Notes: generated by a model from the sequence alone, not told the origin. Shown: positions 1-9,223, counted from the stretch's first letter. The stretch: 64,000 bases of DNA from Nocardiopsis sp. NRRL B-16309 (GCF_001279585.1 NZ_LGEC01000148.1:62001-126000), one strand, 5' to 3'. Program-made: numbers and translations.

Positions 1-2842
1 CTTCGGCATCGCCGAGTTCAACGACCGCTGCCGCGAGTCCGTGCTGCGCAACGTCGACGCGTTCACCGCGATGACCGAGCGCATGGGCTACTGGGTCAAC
101 ATGGACGACGCCTACCGCACCATGGACCCGCAGTACGTGGAGTCCGTCTGGTGGGCGCTCAAGCAGATCTGGGACAAGGGCCTGCTGGTCCGCGACTACC
201 GGATCAGCCCGTACTGCCCGCGCTGCGGCACCACCCTGTCCGACCACGAGCTCGCCCAGGGGTACGAGACCGTCACCGACCCGTCGGTCTACGTCCGCTT
301 CCCGGTGACCTCCGGCCCGCTGGCCTCGCCCGAGCACCCCACCTCCCTGCTGGTGTGGACCACGACCCCCTGGACGCTGGTGTCCAACACCGCGGTCGCG
401 GTGCACCCGGACGTGGAGTACGTGGTGGCCACCGACGGCAACGAGCGGCTGCTGGTCGCCCGCCCGCTGTTCGAGAAGGTCCTCGGCGAGGGCTGGGAGC
501 TCACCGGGGAGAGCTTCGAGGGCGACGAGATGGAGCGCTGGAACTACCAGCGGCCCTTCGACCTGGTGGACTTCGACGAGCCCGCGCACTACATCGTGCT
601 CGCCGACTACGTGACCGTCGAGGACGGCACCGGCCTCGTCCACCAGTCGCCCGCCTTCGGTGCCGACGACATGGCGGTGTGCCGCGCCTACGGCCTGCCG
701 GTGGTCAACCCGGTCCGCGCCGACGGCACGTTCGAGGCCGACCTGGACCTCGTGGGCGGAGTCTTCTTCAAGACGGCCGACAAGACGCTGGTCCGCGACC
801 TCAGGGACCGCGGCCTGCTCTACCGGCACCAGAGCTACGAGCACTCCTACCCGCACTGCTGGCGCTGCCACACCGCCCTGCTGTACTACGCGCTCCCGTC
901 CTGGTACATCCGCACGACGGCGGTCAAGGACGAGCTGATCGCGCAGAACGACGTCACCCACTGGGTGCCGGAGAACGTCAAGGAGGGCCGCTTCGGCGAG
1001 TGGCTGCGCGGCAACGTCGACTGGGCGCTGTCCCGCAACCGCTACTGGGGCACCCCGCTGCCGATCTGGGAGTTCCCCGACGGGCGCCAGATCTGCGTGG
1101 GCTCCCTGGAGGAGCTGGGCCGCCTGAGCGGGCAGGACCTGTCGAACCTGGACCCGCACCGCCCGTACGTGGACGACATCGTCATCCCCGACCCGGACGC
1201 CGACCCCTCCCTGCCCGAGGAGCAGCGGGTGGCCCGGCGGGTGCCCGAGGTCATCGACGCCTGGTTCGACTCGGGGTCCATGCCGTTCGCCCAGTGGGGC
1301 GCGCCGCACCGGAACGCGGACACCTTCCAGGAGAACTTCCCCGCGCAGTACATCTCCGAGGCCATCGACCAGACCCGCGGCTGGTTCTACTCGCTGCTGG
1401 CCGTCAGCACCCTGGTGTTCGGCCGCAACTCGTTCGAGAACGTGGTCGTGCTCGGCCACATCCTCGCCGAGGACGGCCGCAAGATGAGCAAGCACCTGGG
1501 CAACGTCATGGAGCCCATCCCGGTGATGGACCGGCACGGCGCCGACGCGCTGCGGTGGTTCATGCTGGCCAGCGGCTCGCCGTGGACCGCCCGCCGGGTG
1601 GGCCACGCCGCCCTGGAGGAGATCGTCCGCAAGGTGCTGCTCACCTACTACAGCACCGTGTCGTTCTTCACCCTGTACGCCAACGCCGGCGAGGGCTGGG
1701 ACCACTCCATGCTGGAGAAGGCCCCCGCGCCCCAGGACCGCCCGCTGCTGGACCGGTGGCTGCTCTCGGAGCTCAACGAGGTCGTCCGCGACGTCACGAG
1801 TGCCATGGACGCCTTCGACACCACCACGGCCGGACGCAGGCTGACGGCGTTCGTCGACGACGTGTCCAACTGGTACGTGCGCCGCTCCCGCCGCCGGTTC
1901 TGGGGCGGGGCGAGCACCCCCGAGGGCGCGTCGGCGTTCGCGACCCTGTTCGAGGCGCTGGAGACCGTCACGCTGCTGATGGCGCCGATCGTGCCGTTCC
2001 TGACCGACCACGTGTGGTCGTCGATCCGCCGCCCGGACGCGGCGGACTCGGTGCACCTGGCGTCCTGGCCCGAGGTCCGCGAGGAGCTCGTCGACACGGA
2101 GCTGTCCGGCCACATGGCGCTGACGCGGCGCCTGGTGGAGCTGGGGCGCTCGGCGCGGGTCGACTCGGCCATGCGCACCCGGCAGCCGCTGGCGCGCGCC
2201 CTGGTGGGCGCTCCGGGGTTCGCCGAGCTGCCCGAGCAGCTACGGGCGCAGATCTCCGACGAGCTCAACGTGGCCCGGCTGGACTCGCTGTCCTCCGTGG
2301 GCGGCGACCTGGTGGACTACATCGTCAAGCCGAACTTCCGTTCGCTGGGCAAGCGGTTCGCCAAGCGCACGCCTCTGGTGGCCAAGGCCGTCCAGGCGGC
2401 CGATCCGGCCCTGCTGGTGGAGCAGGTCCGCGCCAGCGGCTGGGCCCGGGTCCAGGTGGAGGACGAACCGGTGGAGGTCAGTGCCGACGAGCTGCTGGTC
2501 ACCGAGCAGCCCCGCGAGGGCTGGGCGGTCGCCTCGGAGTCCGGTGAGACCGTCGCCCTGGACCTGGAGCTGACGCCGGAGCTGCGCCGCGCCGGTCTGG
2601 CGCGCGAGATGGTGCGCATGCTGCAGGAGGCGCGCAAGAACAGCGGGCTGGACGTGTCGGACCGGATCCACGTGTGGTGGTCGGCCACGGACCCGGGTAC
2701 CGAGCAGGCGCTCGTGGAGCACTCCGAGGCCATCGCCGGCGAGGTGCTGGCGGACGCGTTCGTCGCCGGTGAGATCGCCGGGGACCTGCACACGGCCTCC
2801 TCGGAGGAGTTCGGTGTGGCGTTCGGCTTCCGCCGGGCCTGA
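1..2842 (+). CDS. ileS: Isoleucyl-tRNA synthetase, C-terminal 946 residues (5' end outside window)
   Basis: Charges tRNA-Ile with isoleucine in the cytoplasm. The frame is open from base 2, so the first GTG at 41 is internal; the N-terminal HIGH region lies upstream. Visible are the editing domain, the KMSK loop (RKMSKHLGNV near base 1480) and the anticodon-binding helical domain with WYVRRSRRRFW near base 1870. The C-terminus lacks the Cys4 zinc site of class-1 bacterial enzymes and resembles the eukaryote-like class 2, as is usual in actinobacteria. That class is known for low mupirocin sensitivity, which is an inference here. A strong hairpin follows the stop. Its place beside divIVA matches many Gram-positive genomes. 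Confidence 0.96.
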   Translation, partial: FGIAEFNDRCRESVLRNVDAFTAMTERMGYWVNMDDAYRTMDPQYVESVWWALKQIWDKGLLVRDYRISPYCPRCGTTLSDHELAQGYETVTDPSVYVRFPVTSGPLASPEHPTSLLVWTTTPWTLVSNTAVAVHPDVEYVVATDGNERLLVARPLFEKVLGEGWELTGESFEGDEMERWNYQRPFDLVDFDEPAHYIVLADYVTVEDGTGLVHQSPAFGADDMAVCRAYGLPVVNPVRADGTFEADLDLVGGVFFKTADKTLVRDLRDRGLLYRHQSYEHSYPHCWRCHTALLYYALPSWYIRTTAVKDELIAQNDVTHWVPENVKEGRFGEWLRGNVDWALSRNRYWGTPLPIWEFPDGRQICVGSLEELGRLSGQDLSNLDPHRPYVDDIVIPDPDADPSLPEEQRVARRVPEVIDAWFDSGSMPFAQWGAPHRNADTFQENFPAQYISEAIDQTRGWFYSLLAVSTLVFGRNSFENVVVLGHILAEDGRKMSKHLGNVMEPIPVMDRHGADALRWFMLASGSPWTARRVGHAALEEIVRKVLLTYYSTVSFFTLYANAGEGWDHSMLEKAPAPQDRPLLDRWLLSELNEVVRDVTSAMDAFDTTTAGRRLTAFVDDVSNWYVRRSRRRFWGGASTPEGASAFATLFEALETVTLLMAPIVPFLTDHVWSSIRRPDAADSVHLASWPEVREELVDTELSGHMALTRRLVELGRSARVDSAMRTRQPLARALVGAPGFAELPEQLRAQISDELNVARLDSLSSVGGDLVDYIVKPNFRSLGKRFAKRTPLVAKAVQAADPALLVEQVRASGWARVQVEDEPVEVSADELLVTEQPREGWAVASESGETVALDLELTPELRRAGLAREMVRMLQEARKNSGLDVSDRIHVWWSATDPGTEQALVEHSEAIAGEVLADAFVAGEIAGDLHTASSEEFGVAFGFRRA

Positions 2843-2852
2843 CCGACGGCGA

Positions 2853-2884
2853 ACGGGCGCCGCTCCGGTGGGAGCGGCGCCCGT
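2853..2884 (+). terminator. Hairpin terminator after ileS
   Basis: A perfect 14-bp stem (arms 2853-2866 and 2871-2884, loop GGTG) begins 11 nt after the ileS stop. There is no T tract, which is common for actinobacterial terminators. It lies between the converging ileS and the minus-strand gene ending at 2936, so it may act in both directions. Confidence 0.75.
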
Positions 2885-2935
2885 CGTGTGTCCGGGGTGT
2901 GTGCCCGGGCGCTGTGTCCGGGTCGGGTGCCGGCG

Positions 2936-5014
2936 TCAGGGGACCTGGTCCGGGTCCTGCCTGCGCGAGGGCTCGTCGGAGGACGAGGGCTCGTCGTCGG
3001 GGTCAGGGATGGCCGCGTAGGACGCGGACGGGTCCTCGTCGCGGTCCGCCGACGACGCGCGGTAGGTGAACGCCGCGGCCCCGTCCGCGTGGGGCTCCGC
3101 GGCGCCGTCGGTGCCGGTGTCCGGCACACGGTAGGAGAAGGCGGCCGTCGTGTCCGCGTCGGGGTCGGCCTCGGAGGAGTCCGCGGCATCGGCGGGCCCG
3201 CTCTTCGTGCCGGTGCCCGCGCCCGGTATCCGGTACGGGGACCCCACCGGCCTGCGCGCGCCCTGGTCGGCGGGCGTCTCCGCCGCGTCGTCGCCGTCCG
3301 CGGCGCGCTCCGCCCCGTCGTCGGTGCCGACGGCCTCGGCGGGCCGGGTGCGCGTGCTCGGTATCCGGTAGGGGGACGCCGGGGGTGTGCGCGGTCCCTG
3401 GTCGGCGGGCGTCTCCGCCGCCGGGTCCCCGTCCCCGCCGCGCTCCGCCGCGTCGTCGGCGGGGCCCGGTACCCGGTAGGAGAAGGCGGGGGAAGCGTCG
3501 GTGCCGGAGCCGGCCGGCTCGACCGCGTCGGCGGCCGGGGCCTCGTCGCCGGACGCGCTGTCCGCGGCGTCCGCCGCGGTGGCCGCCACAGCGTCCGAGG
3601 GATCGGTGGGCTCGGCGGCCCCGTCGGATCCGGCCGTCCCGGACCCGTGCTCGGACTCGGACGCGTGCTTGGACTCGGACACGTGCTCGGTCGGCTCGGC
3701 GTCCGCCCCGACGGTGCCGGTCGGCGCCGGTGCGCCGTCGGGCTCGTCGCGGACCATGGCCTGGGTGTCGTCCGTGCCCGCGTCGTCGGACTCGTCGCGG
3801 GCCTGGGCCCCGGTCTCGTCCGTGCGCGCCTCGCCGTGCTCGGCCCGGGTGTCGTCCGTGGCCGCGTCGTCGAGCTCATCCCGCTCGGCCCGGGTGTCCT
3901 CCGCGCTCGCGTCGTCGGACTCCTCACGGACCACGGGCCCGGCCGTACCCGCCTCGTCGGAGGCGTCCGCGGTGGGGACGCGGTAGTGGAAGGTGGGCCC
4001 GTCGTCGGGCTCGGTGTCCTCGAAGCCGTCCTCCTGGGCGGAGGGCTCCTCGTGGCGGACGGTGTCGCGCGGCTCCACGGTGTCCGCGTCGTCGGTCTCA
4101 CCGGCGGCGGAGTCCGCGTGGTCGGAGGGAGCCGTCCCCGCGGTGCCGTGGTCGGCGCCGGGTTCGTCGTCCGCCGGCTCACCGGTCTCGGGCGCCGCGG
4201 CGCCGCTCCGGGCCCGCGCGGCGAAGGCCGCGAAGGTGTCCGCCTCGGCCGGGGCGCCGATCTCGTCGGCGTGGTCGGCCGGACCGTCCTGGGGTTCCGT
4301 CGGCGGAACGGCCACGGCGGGGCCGTCGCCGGGCGGGGTGGGAAGCACCCGCTCCTCGTCGCCCTCCGCCCCCTCGGCCGCGCTCGGTTCGTCCGGCCGG
4401 GTCGGGGTCCAGTCGGAGAAGGACTCCGCGTCCAGGGACTCCGGTTCCGGTGCCGCGTCGCGCTCCTCGGGCACCGCCGCCCAGGTGTGGCCCTCGGTCC
4501 GGCCCTGGTGCGGGATCCGGTGGTCGAAGGGCTCCGGTTCCGGGGCGGTCCGGACCTCGTCGGCGGACGGGTGTCCGTGCGGGCGGCCCGGGTCGGGGTC
4601 AGGCGACCCGGCGGCCGTTTCCGGCCAGTCCCCCGTGACCGGTGTGAATCCTGTGCTTCCGTGCTCCGACACAACACCGTCCCGCACCGGCTCGGGAGCC
4701 GGTGCGGGCGCGCGCCCGGAGTCCTCCGGCCCGTGGTGTGTTCCCGGTGCCGTCACCGCCGTGGTGACGGGGACGGACGACTTCCCCAAACCGTCCGTCC
4801 CGGTGCGCGTCCGATCCTGTCCTGCCGCACGTATCCCGCCTTGTACCAGCGCCGCCAAGAGCAGCAGGACGCTGATTCCGCCGAGCCCGAGTGCGAAGTA
4901 CACCAGGGTGGTCTCGGCCAGGAGGAGGGCAGCCGCGATGGTGGCGATGGCCGCCAGCACCGCCACGGTGGCGAGGATGCTCAGGATCACGGATCGACCA
5001 GGGCCTTTACACAT
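2936..5014 (-). CDS. Unknown membrane-anchored acidic protein with YR(V/I)P repeats
   Basis: 692 residues, function not recognised. Residues about 9-55 form two hydrophobic membrane helices joined by a short turn. The rest is a long, very acidic Ala/Asp/Glu/Pro/Thr-rich region, probably disordered. In it the motif (H/S/P)YR(V/I)P recurs near residues 343, 513, 549, 594 and 628, with weaker forms TYRAS near 650 and HRIP near 165. A second run near residues 370-440 repeats DDA-x-x-DDTRAE-like units. The start is ATG without a clear Shine-Dalgarno; GTG at codon 9 is an alternative. The next gene upstream is divIVA, on the same strand, so a role at the pole or cell wall is possible but unproven. 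Low-complexity sequence makes homology calls unreliable. Confidence 0.75.
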   Translation of the reverse strand: MCKGPGRSVILSILATVAVLAAIATIAAALLLAETTLVYFALGLGGISVLLLLAALVQGGIRAAGQDRTRTGTDGLGKSSVPVTTAVTAPGTHHGPEDSGRAPAPAPEPVRDGVVSEHGSTGFTPVTGDWPETAAGSPDPDPGRPHGHPSADEVRTAPEPEPFDHRIPHQGRTEGHTWAAVPEERDAAPEPESLDAESFSDWTPTRPDEPSAAEGAEGDEERVLPTPPGDGPAVAVPPTEPQDGPADHADEIGAPAEADTFAAFAARARSGAAAPETGEPADDEPGADHGTAGTAPSDHADSAAGETDDADTVEPRDTVRHEEPSAQEDGFEDTEPDDGPTFHYRVPTADASDEAGTAGPVVREESDDASAEDTRAERDELDDAATDDTRAEHGEARTDETGAQARDESDDAGTDDTQAMVRDEPDGAPAPTGTVGADAEPTEHVSESKHASESEHGSGTAGSDGAAEPTDPSDAVAATAADAADSASGDEAPAADAVEPAGSGTDASPAFSYRVPGPADDAAERGGDGDPAAETPADQGPRTPPASPYRIPSTRTRPAEAVGTDDGAERAADGDDAAETPADQGARRPVGSPYRIPGAGTGTKSGPADAADSSEADPDADTTAAFSYRVPDTGTDGAAEPHADGAAAFTYRASSADRDEDPSASYAAIPDPDDEPSSSDEPSRRQDPDQVP

Positions 5015-5060
5015 GTGGAGCCGGAGTGTTCAGTTGTTCGGAGCCGCGTGCCGCTGGTGG

Positions 5061-5936
5061 TCAACGACGCTCGTGGGGGGCCTCACCCGGGTGGAACCCA
5101 CCGTGCTGCGCGGGCTCGGGCTGGCCGAACGGGTTGCCGCCGGGGCCGTGCTGCTGCAGCGCGGGCGTGCCGCCCGTCGGGGGAGCCATCGTCTGGAAGC
5201 CGCCCGTGGTGTTCGGGTTGGCCTCGGCGGGCTTGCCCTCCTCGTTGAGCTCACGCAGCTGGCGCTCGAAGTAGTCCTTCAGGCGGCTGCGGTACTCACG
5301 CTCGAAGTCCTTGAGCACGTTGACCTTGTGCTCCAGCTCCTCGCGCTGCTGCACGAGGCTGCCCATGACCTGGCGGTGGCGCTCCTGGGCGTCGCGGTCC
5401 AGGTTCTCCGAACGCGCGCGGGCCTCGCCGATGATCTGGTCGGCCTGGCGGCGAGCCTTGCCGAGGATGTCCTCGGACTCGTGCCGGGCGCGGCCCAGGG
5501 TCTCGTCGGCCTCGCGGCGGGCGTCGGAGATCGCCTGGTCGGCGGTCTGCTGGGCCAGGGCCAGGACACGTGCGGCCGTGTCCATGTTCTCCTCGCCGCC
5601 CATCGCCATGTTGGCGCCGGTCATCTGCATCTGCTGCTGCGGCTGCTGGGGCTCGACGGCCTGGGGAGCCTGGACCGGCTCGGGGCGCATCTGCTCCATC
5701 TGCGGCTCAGGAGCGGCCTCCTGGGGCTGCTGGAAGTCCTGCATGCCGGCGTTGGGGACCTTGCCCCGCAGGCACTCGGCCAGCTTGCCGCGCAGTTCCT
5801 CGTTCTCCTGGATCAGGCGGTCGAGCTCGGACTCGACCTCGTCGAGGAAGGCGTCGACCTCCTCCTCGTCATACCCCGGCCGAAGCCGGGTTGTACTGAA
5901 CTGCTTGTTCCGCACATCGGCGGGTGTCAGCGGCAT
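5061..5936 (-). CDS. divIVA: DivIVA/Wag31 polar growth scaffold
   Basis: DivIVA marks the cell poles and directs tip growth and wall synthesis in actinobacteria. The 291-residue protein opens with the conserved membrane-binding segment (MPLTPADVRNKQFSTTRL), followed by the first coiled coil (about 25-60), a Gln/Pro/Met-rich linker (about 65-115), and a long second coiled coil (about 120-235) rich in Ala, Glu and Arg. The tail is Gly/Pro-rich. AAGGAG stands 6 nt before the ATG. It follows yggT in the usual sepF-yggT-divIVA order and lies before ileS. In mycobacteria the homologue is phosphorylated by Ser/Thr kinases. Confidence 0.96.
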   Translation of the reverse strand: MPLTPADVRNKQFSTTRLRPGYDEEEVDAFLDEVESELDRLIQENEELRGKLAECLRGKVPNAGMQDFQQPQEAAPEPQMEQMRPEPVQAPQAVEPQQPQQQMQMTGANMAMGGEENMDTAARVLALAQQTADQAISDARREADETLGRARHESEDILGKARRQADQIIGEARARSENLDRDAQERHRQVMGSLVQQREELEHKVNVLKDFEREYRSRLKDYFERQLRELNEEGKPAEANPNTTGGFQTMAPPTGGTPALQQHGPGGNPFGQPEPAQHGGFHPGEAPHERR

Positions 5937-6068
5937 GTTCGTCTCCTTGGCGCGCTTGGAGTCTGTCCGTAGGGACGCTACCTGATCGTGACCTTACGGC
6001 AATCCAGATCATGACCAAGACCACATATCGGAACCCGAGGCACAAGAGTCACCTCCGGTTCCATCTGA

Positions 6069-6356
6069 CTAGATGAAGCCCCGGATGAGGAACATCAGAA
6101 TGTAGACACCGAAGAAGAGGACCAGCACACTCAGGTCGAGTGCGATGCTCCCCAGGCGTACGGGCTTGATGAACCTGCGCAGGAACCTCAGCGGCGGGTC
6201 GGTGATCGAGTACACGATCTCGGCGAGCACGAGAACGAACCCCCGCGGACGCCAGTCCCTGGAGAAGGACTGGACCATCTCCAGAACCACCCTCGCGATC
6301 AGCACGAACAGGAAGAGCTGTAGCGCGAAGAGCAGCCCGGACAGGACGTAAATCAC
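6069..6356 (-). CDS. yggT: YggT-family membrane protein
   Basis: A small integral membrane protein (95 residues) of the YggT/YlmG family. It has two hydrophobic segments, at about residues 3-25 and 68-90, separated by a basic loop containing the family signature ITDPPLRFLRRFI. YlmG-type proteins lie beside sepF and are linked with division or wall-zone organisation; the molecular role is not settled. The chosen start is GTG at 6356, because GAGGA lies 6 nt before it. A TTG six codons further upstream is also open but has no ribosome site. It sits between sepF and divIVA, probably in one transcript. Confidence 0.9.
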   Translation of the reverse strand: MIYVLSGLLFALQLFLFVLIARVVLEMVQSFSRDWRPRGFVLVLAEIVYSITDPPLRFLRRFIKPVRLGSIALDLSVLVLFFGVYILMFLIRGFI

Positions 6357-6395
6357 GGTCGTTCCTCGACCCAATCTCTGGACGGATGTGACGGT

Positions 6396-6926
6396 CTAGC
6401 TCTGGTTGAAGAACCCTCGCTCGGCGATCCGCGCCTTGTCTTCGGCGGTCACCTCGACGTTGGCCGGGGACAGCAGGAACACCTTGTTGGTCACGCGTTC
6501 GATACTGCCATGCAGACCGAAGATCAGACCAGCCGCGAAGTCGACGAGACGCTTGGCGTCGCTGTCGACCATCTCGGTCAGGTTCATGATCACCGGCGTG
6601 CCCTCCCGGAAATGCTCTCCGATAGTACGCGCCTCGTTGTAGGTGCGTGGGTGGAGCGTGGTGATTCGCGCCAGGTCCGCGGTCGAGGCCGTCATGGTGG
6701 TACCACCGCGTCGGTCACCTGAACCCAGGTAGTCGCCGGCGTCCGTCACGTCGCCGCCCCGTACTTCCTCGCCACGTGGAGGCTCGGCGTCGCGGTCACG
6801 CTGCTGCACCTCCGCGCCCTCGTCGAAATCATCGAACTCATCATATTCGTCCGCATAACGGTGATCGTAACGGTCGTCCTCCACGAGGCCGAGGTAGACC
6901 GCCATCTTGCGCATCGCGCCGGCCAT
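6396..6926 (-). CDS. sepF: SepF, FtsZ membrane tether
   Basis: SepF anchors FtsZ filaments to the membrane and is essential for division in actinobacteria, which lack FtsA and ZipA. The 176-residue protein starts with the amphipathic anchor MAGAMRKMAVYLGLVEDD. An acidic Asp/Tyr/Arg linker follows (about 18-65), then the globular SepF domain from about residue 85, with PRTYNEARTIGEHFREG and the core around DFAAGLIFGLHG. The start is ATG at 6926 with GGAGG 7 nt upstream; a longer reading frame exists but lacks support. It lies downstream of yggS and upstream of yggT, the ylmE-ylmF-ylmG order of Gram-positives. Confidence 0.95.
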   Translation of the reverse strand: MAGAMRKMAVYLGLVEDDRYDHRYADEYDEFDDFDEGAEVQQRDRDAEPPRGEEVRGGDVTDAGDYLGSGDRRGGTTMTASTADLARITTLHPRTYNEARTIGEHFREGTPVIMNLTEMVDSDAKRLVDFAAGLIFGLHGSIERVTNKVFLLSPANVEVTAEDKARIAERGFFNQS

Positions 6927-7061
6927 CTCATGTCCTCCGTCGTCCCCGCGGCCCTCACACCGCAGCCGACTGTTCAACATCACCCGTCCGGCCCGTGTGA
7001 GCGGGATCGACGCCCATTCGGGCGAACTCCACAGACGGGCTCCAAGGTCTATGTGGGGACA

Positions 7062-7790
7062 TTACCCCACGATCGGCCCGCGGTCGCCGAGCAACGCCGT
7101 GCCGAGGCGCACGTGTGTCGCCCCCCTCTCGACCGCCGATTCCAGGTCCGCGCTCATCCCCGCGGACACCATCGTGGCCCGAGCGTAGCGATCGCGGATG
7201 CGGTCCGCGACCCCTTTGAGCCGGGCGAACGCCTCCGAGGGATCCCCGCCCAGCGGGGCCACGGCCATCACGCCGCCGAGTGTGAGCGCGTCGTGTTCCT
7301 CCACACGCGCGGCCAGGTCCAGCGCGTCGGCGGGGTCGACACCGCCGCGCGGACCGATGACGCCCGCCCGCGAGTCCTCGTCGAGGTTGACCTGGACAAG
7401 GCAGGTCAGCCGCCGCCCGGCCGCCTCGGCCCGCTCGCCCAGGGCCCGCGCCAGCTTGGCGCGGTCCACCGAGTGCACGACGTCGGCGTAGGAGGCCACC
7501 GAGCGCGCCTTGTTGGTCTGGAGCTGACCCACGAAGTGCCAGGTCAGACCGAGGTCCGCCGTCTCGGCGGCCTTGGGCGCCGCCTCCTGGTCGCGGTTCT
7601 CGCCCACGTCGGTCACACCGAGGGAGGCCAGAATCCGGACGTCACTGGCGGGGTGGGTCTTGGTGACCGCGATCAGGGACACCTCGGAGGGGTCCCGGTC
7701 GGCCTTGAGGCAGGCGGCCTCGATCCTGGCCCGCGCCGCGCGGAGGTTCGCCCGGACCTGTTCGACACGTGCGGAGTCGGCGTGTGACAC
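7062..7790 (-). CDS. yggS: YggS/PLPBP-family pyridoxal-phosphate homeostasis protein
   Basis: A PLP-binding protein without known catalytic turnover that balances vitamin B6 and amino-acid pools; the Gram-positive homologue is YlmE. The 242 residues form an alanine-racemase-like barrel. The cofactor lysine is in AVTKTH (about residue 36), followed by GENRDQE, HFVGQLQTNK and the C-terminal phosphate-binding GATHVRLGTALLG. The start was set at GTG 7790, because AAGGG lies about 7 nt before it; an ATG 15 nt upstream has no properly spaced site. It lies in the ftsZ-yfiH-yggS-sepF series, all on the minus strand. Confidence 0.94.
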   Translation of the reverse strand: MSHADSARVEQVRANLRAARARIEAACLKADRDPSEVSLIAVTKTHPASDVRILASLGVTDVGENRDQEAAPKAAETADLGLTWHFVGQLQTNKARSVASYADVVHSVDRAKLARALGERAEAAGRRLTCLVQVNLDEDSRAGVIGPRGGVDPADALDLAARVEEHDALTLGGVMAVAPLGGDPSEAFARLKGVADRIRDRYARATMVSAGMSADLESAVERGATHVRLGTALLGDRGPIVG

Positions 7791-7981
7791 GGTGTCCCTT
7801 CTCATGCTCCGGGGGCGGAGCACTCCCTGATGTACGAGGTGTCTGGTGTGCATGGTGTGAACGCGGGGGCCACGGGACCGTTCTACCCGAGACCGGGACC
7901 GCCCCGCTCCCGACCGTCCTGGCAAGACCCGTCGGATGGCCGGAGGTGGCCCCGGTGTGGCCGGGAGTGGCCGCGCGATCG

Positions 7982-8701
7982 TCAGGTGCGCCAGACGAAG
8001 GACGCGAACCGGCCCGTCGGCGCGTCCCGCCGGTGGGAGAAGAGTTCGGGGCTCTCAAGGGTGCAGCGGCCGTCGCTGGAGATCTCGGTGACGCCCGCGC
8101 GGCGCAGCTGGGCGGTGACGGCGGCGCGCATGTCGACGCCGGTGGTGCCCTGGCGGGTCGAGCACGCCGCCTCGGGCGTGTCCCGGGCGGTCTCGGCCTG
8201 CACCTCGGGCGGAACCTCGTAGCACGTGCCGCAGATGGCCGGACCCAGGTGGACCCGGATCCGGTCCGGGCGGGCGCCCTGGTCCACCATCGCCTCCACC
8301 AGGCGGGCGGCCACGCCCCCGGCGGTCCCCAGACGCCCCGAGTGGGCCGCGCCCAGGACCCCGGCCGCCCCGTCCGCTGCCAGGACGGGCAGGCAGTCGG
8401 CGGCCAGCGACGCCAGGACCAGGTCCGGCCGGGTGGTCACCACGCCGTCACAGGTCCCCACGCCGCCGGGCTCGGTGGCCACGAGCACGTCGGTGCTGTG
8501 CACCTGGTTCATCCACACCACGCGTTCGGGCCCGAAGCCGAGGCGGGCGGCGGCCCGCTCCCGGTTCTCCAGGACGGGGGCCCGCTCGTCCCCCGAGCCC
8601 AGGCCGAGGTTCAGCGACGCGAACGGCGGCGCGGAGACGCCCCCGTTCCGTTCGGTGACGGCGGCACGGACCCCGTGCCCCAGATCGATGACGTCGCCCA
8701 T
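7982..8701 (-). CDS. YfiH/YlmD-type polyphenol oxidase (laccase-domain) family protein
   Basis: Homologues (bacterial YfiH/YlmD, human LACC1) act as purine-nucleoside-processing enzymes; older literature calls them multicopper polyphenol oxidases. The 239 residues carry the family metal and active-site motifs: NQVHSTDV (about 65-72), ADCLPVL (about 104-110), GAAHSGRLG (about 121-129) and GPAICGTCYEVPPEV (about 160-175). The start is ATG at 8701 with GGAAGG upstream; GTG at 8719 is possible. The gene follows ftsZ as in most actinobacteria. A 350-bp repeat array and the ftsZ hairpin separate the two, so it probably has its own promoter. Confidence 0.92.
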   Translation of the reverse strand: MGDVIDLGHGVRAAVTERNGGVSAPPFASLNLGLGSGDERAPVLENRERAAARLGFGPERVVWMNQVHSTDVLVATEPGGVGTCDGVVTTRPDLVLASLAADCLPVLAADGAAGVLGAAHSGRLGTAGGVAARLVEAMVDQGARPDRIRVHLGPAICGTCYEVPPEVQAETARDTPEAACSTRQGTTGVDMRAAVTAQLRRAGVTEISSDGRCTLESPELFSHRRDAPTGRFASFVWRT

Positions 8702-8720
8702 CCGTCCACACCTTCCCACC

Positions 8721-9070
8721 CGTCGCCCACCATCGCCCCACCGGGCGCTTCACGAGGGGTGGAGCTTCCACCCTCAACCGCGAGCCTCCGGCTCCAGCCC
8801 TACCTGCCCGTCGCCCACCATCGCCCCGAGCACTCCGTGCGAGGGGCTACCACCCTCAACCGCGAGCCTCCGGCTCCAGCCCTACCTGCCCGTCGCCCAC
8901 CATCGCCCCACCGGGCGCTACGCGAGGGGTGGAGCTTCCACCCTCAACCGCGAGCCTCCGACTCCAGCCCCACCTGCCCGTCACCCGCCATCGCCCCGAG
9001 CACTGCGTGCGGGGCGGGGCTTCCACCCTCGACCGAGCCTCCGGCTCCAGCCCCACTCACCCGTCTTCCC
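8721..9070. repeat. Tandem repeat array, ABAB units of 88 and 82 bp
   Basis: Four units begin at 8721, 8809, 8891 and 8979, each opening with a form of CGTCGCCCACCATCGCCCC. Units 1 and 3 continue CACCGGGCGCT; units 2 and 4 continue CGAGCACTSCG. The array is therefore two copies of a roughly 170-bp dimer. Each unit contains CCACCCTCAACCGCGAGCC then CTCCGGCTCCAG, an inverted repeat (GAGCC/GGCTC). The array fills the interval between the yfiH-type gene and ftsZ. Related sequence occurs at 62632-62806. It shows no coding signal. Confidence 0.85.
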
Positions 9071-9169
9071 GTAGTGGCGAGGGAGGCGCTGAGGCGTCCG
9101 GGCCGTTGGCACGTCGATGCTACCGGTGGCCGCGCACGGCCTACGCGGGCAGCGGCCCCCGCACACGCG

Positions 9170-9203
9170 AACGGGGCCCCGCCCGGTGGGCGGAACCCCG
9201 TTC
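9170..9203 (-). terminator. Hairpin after ftsZ
   Basis: Arms AACGGGG (9170-9176) and CCCCGTT (9197-9203) enclose an inner CCGCCC/GGGCGG stem. It lies 20 nt past the ftsZ stop on the minus strand, with a second small hairpin (CGCTCC/GGAGCG, about 9209-9223) in between. It probably ends the ftsZ transcript before the repeat array. Confidence 0.65.
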
Positions 9204-9223
9204 TTCGCTCCGTTCGGGAGCGC

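Noticed and set aside
2888..5248. Very long plus-strand open frame opposite the acidic membrane protein and divIVA
   Set aside because: It is low-complexity Gly/Arg/Val sequence without family motifs or a ribosome site, and it covers divIVA antisense. It is a by-product of high GC content.
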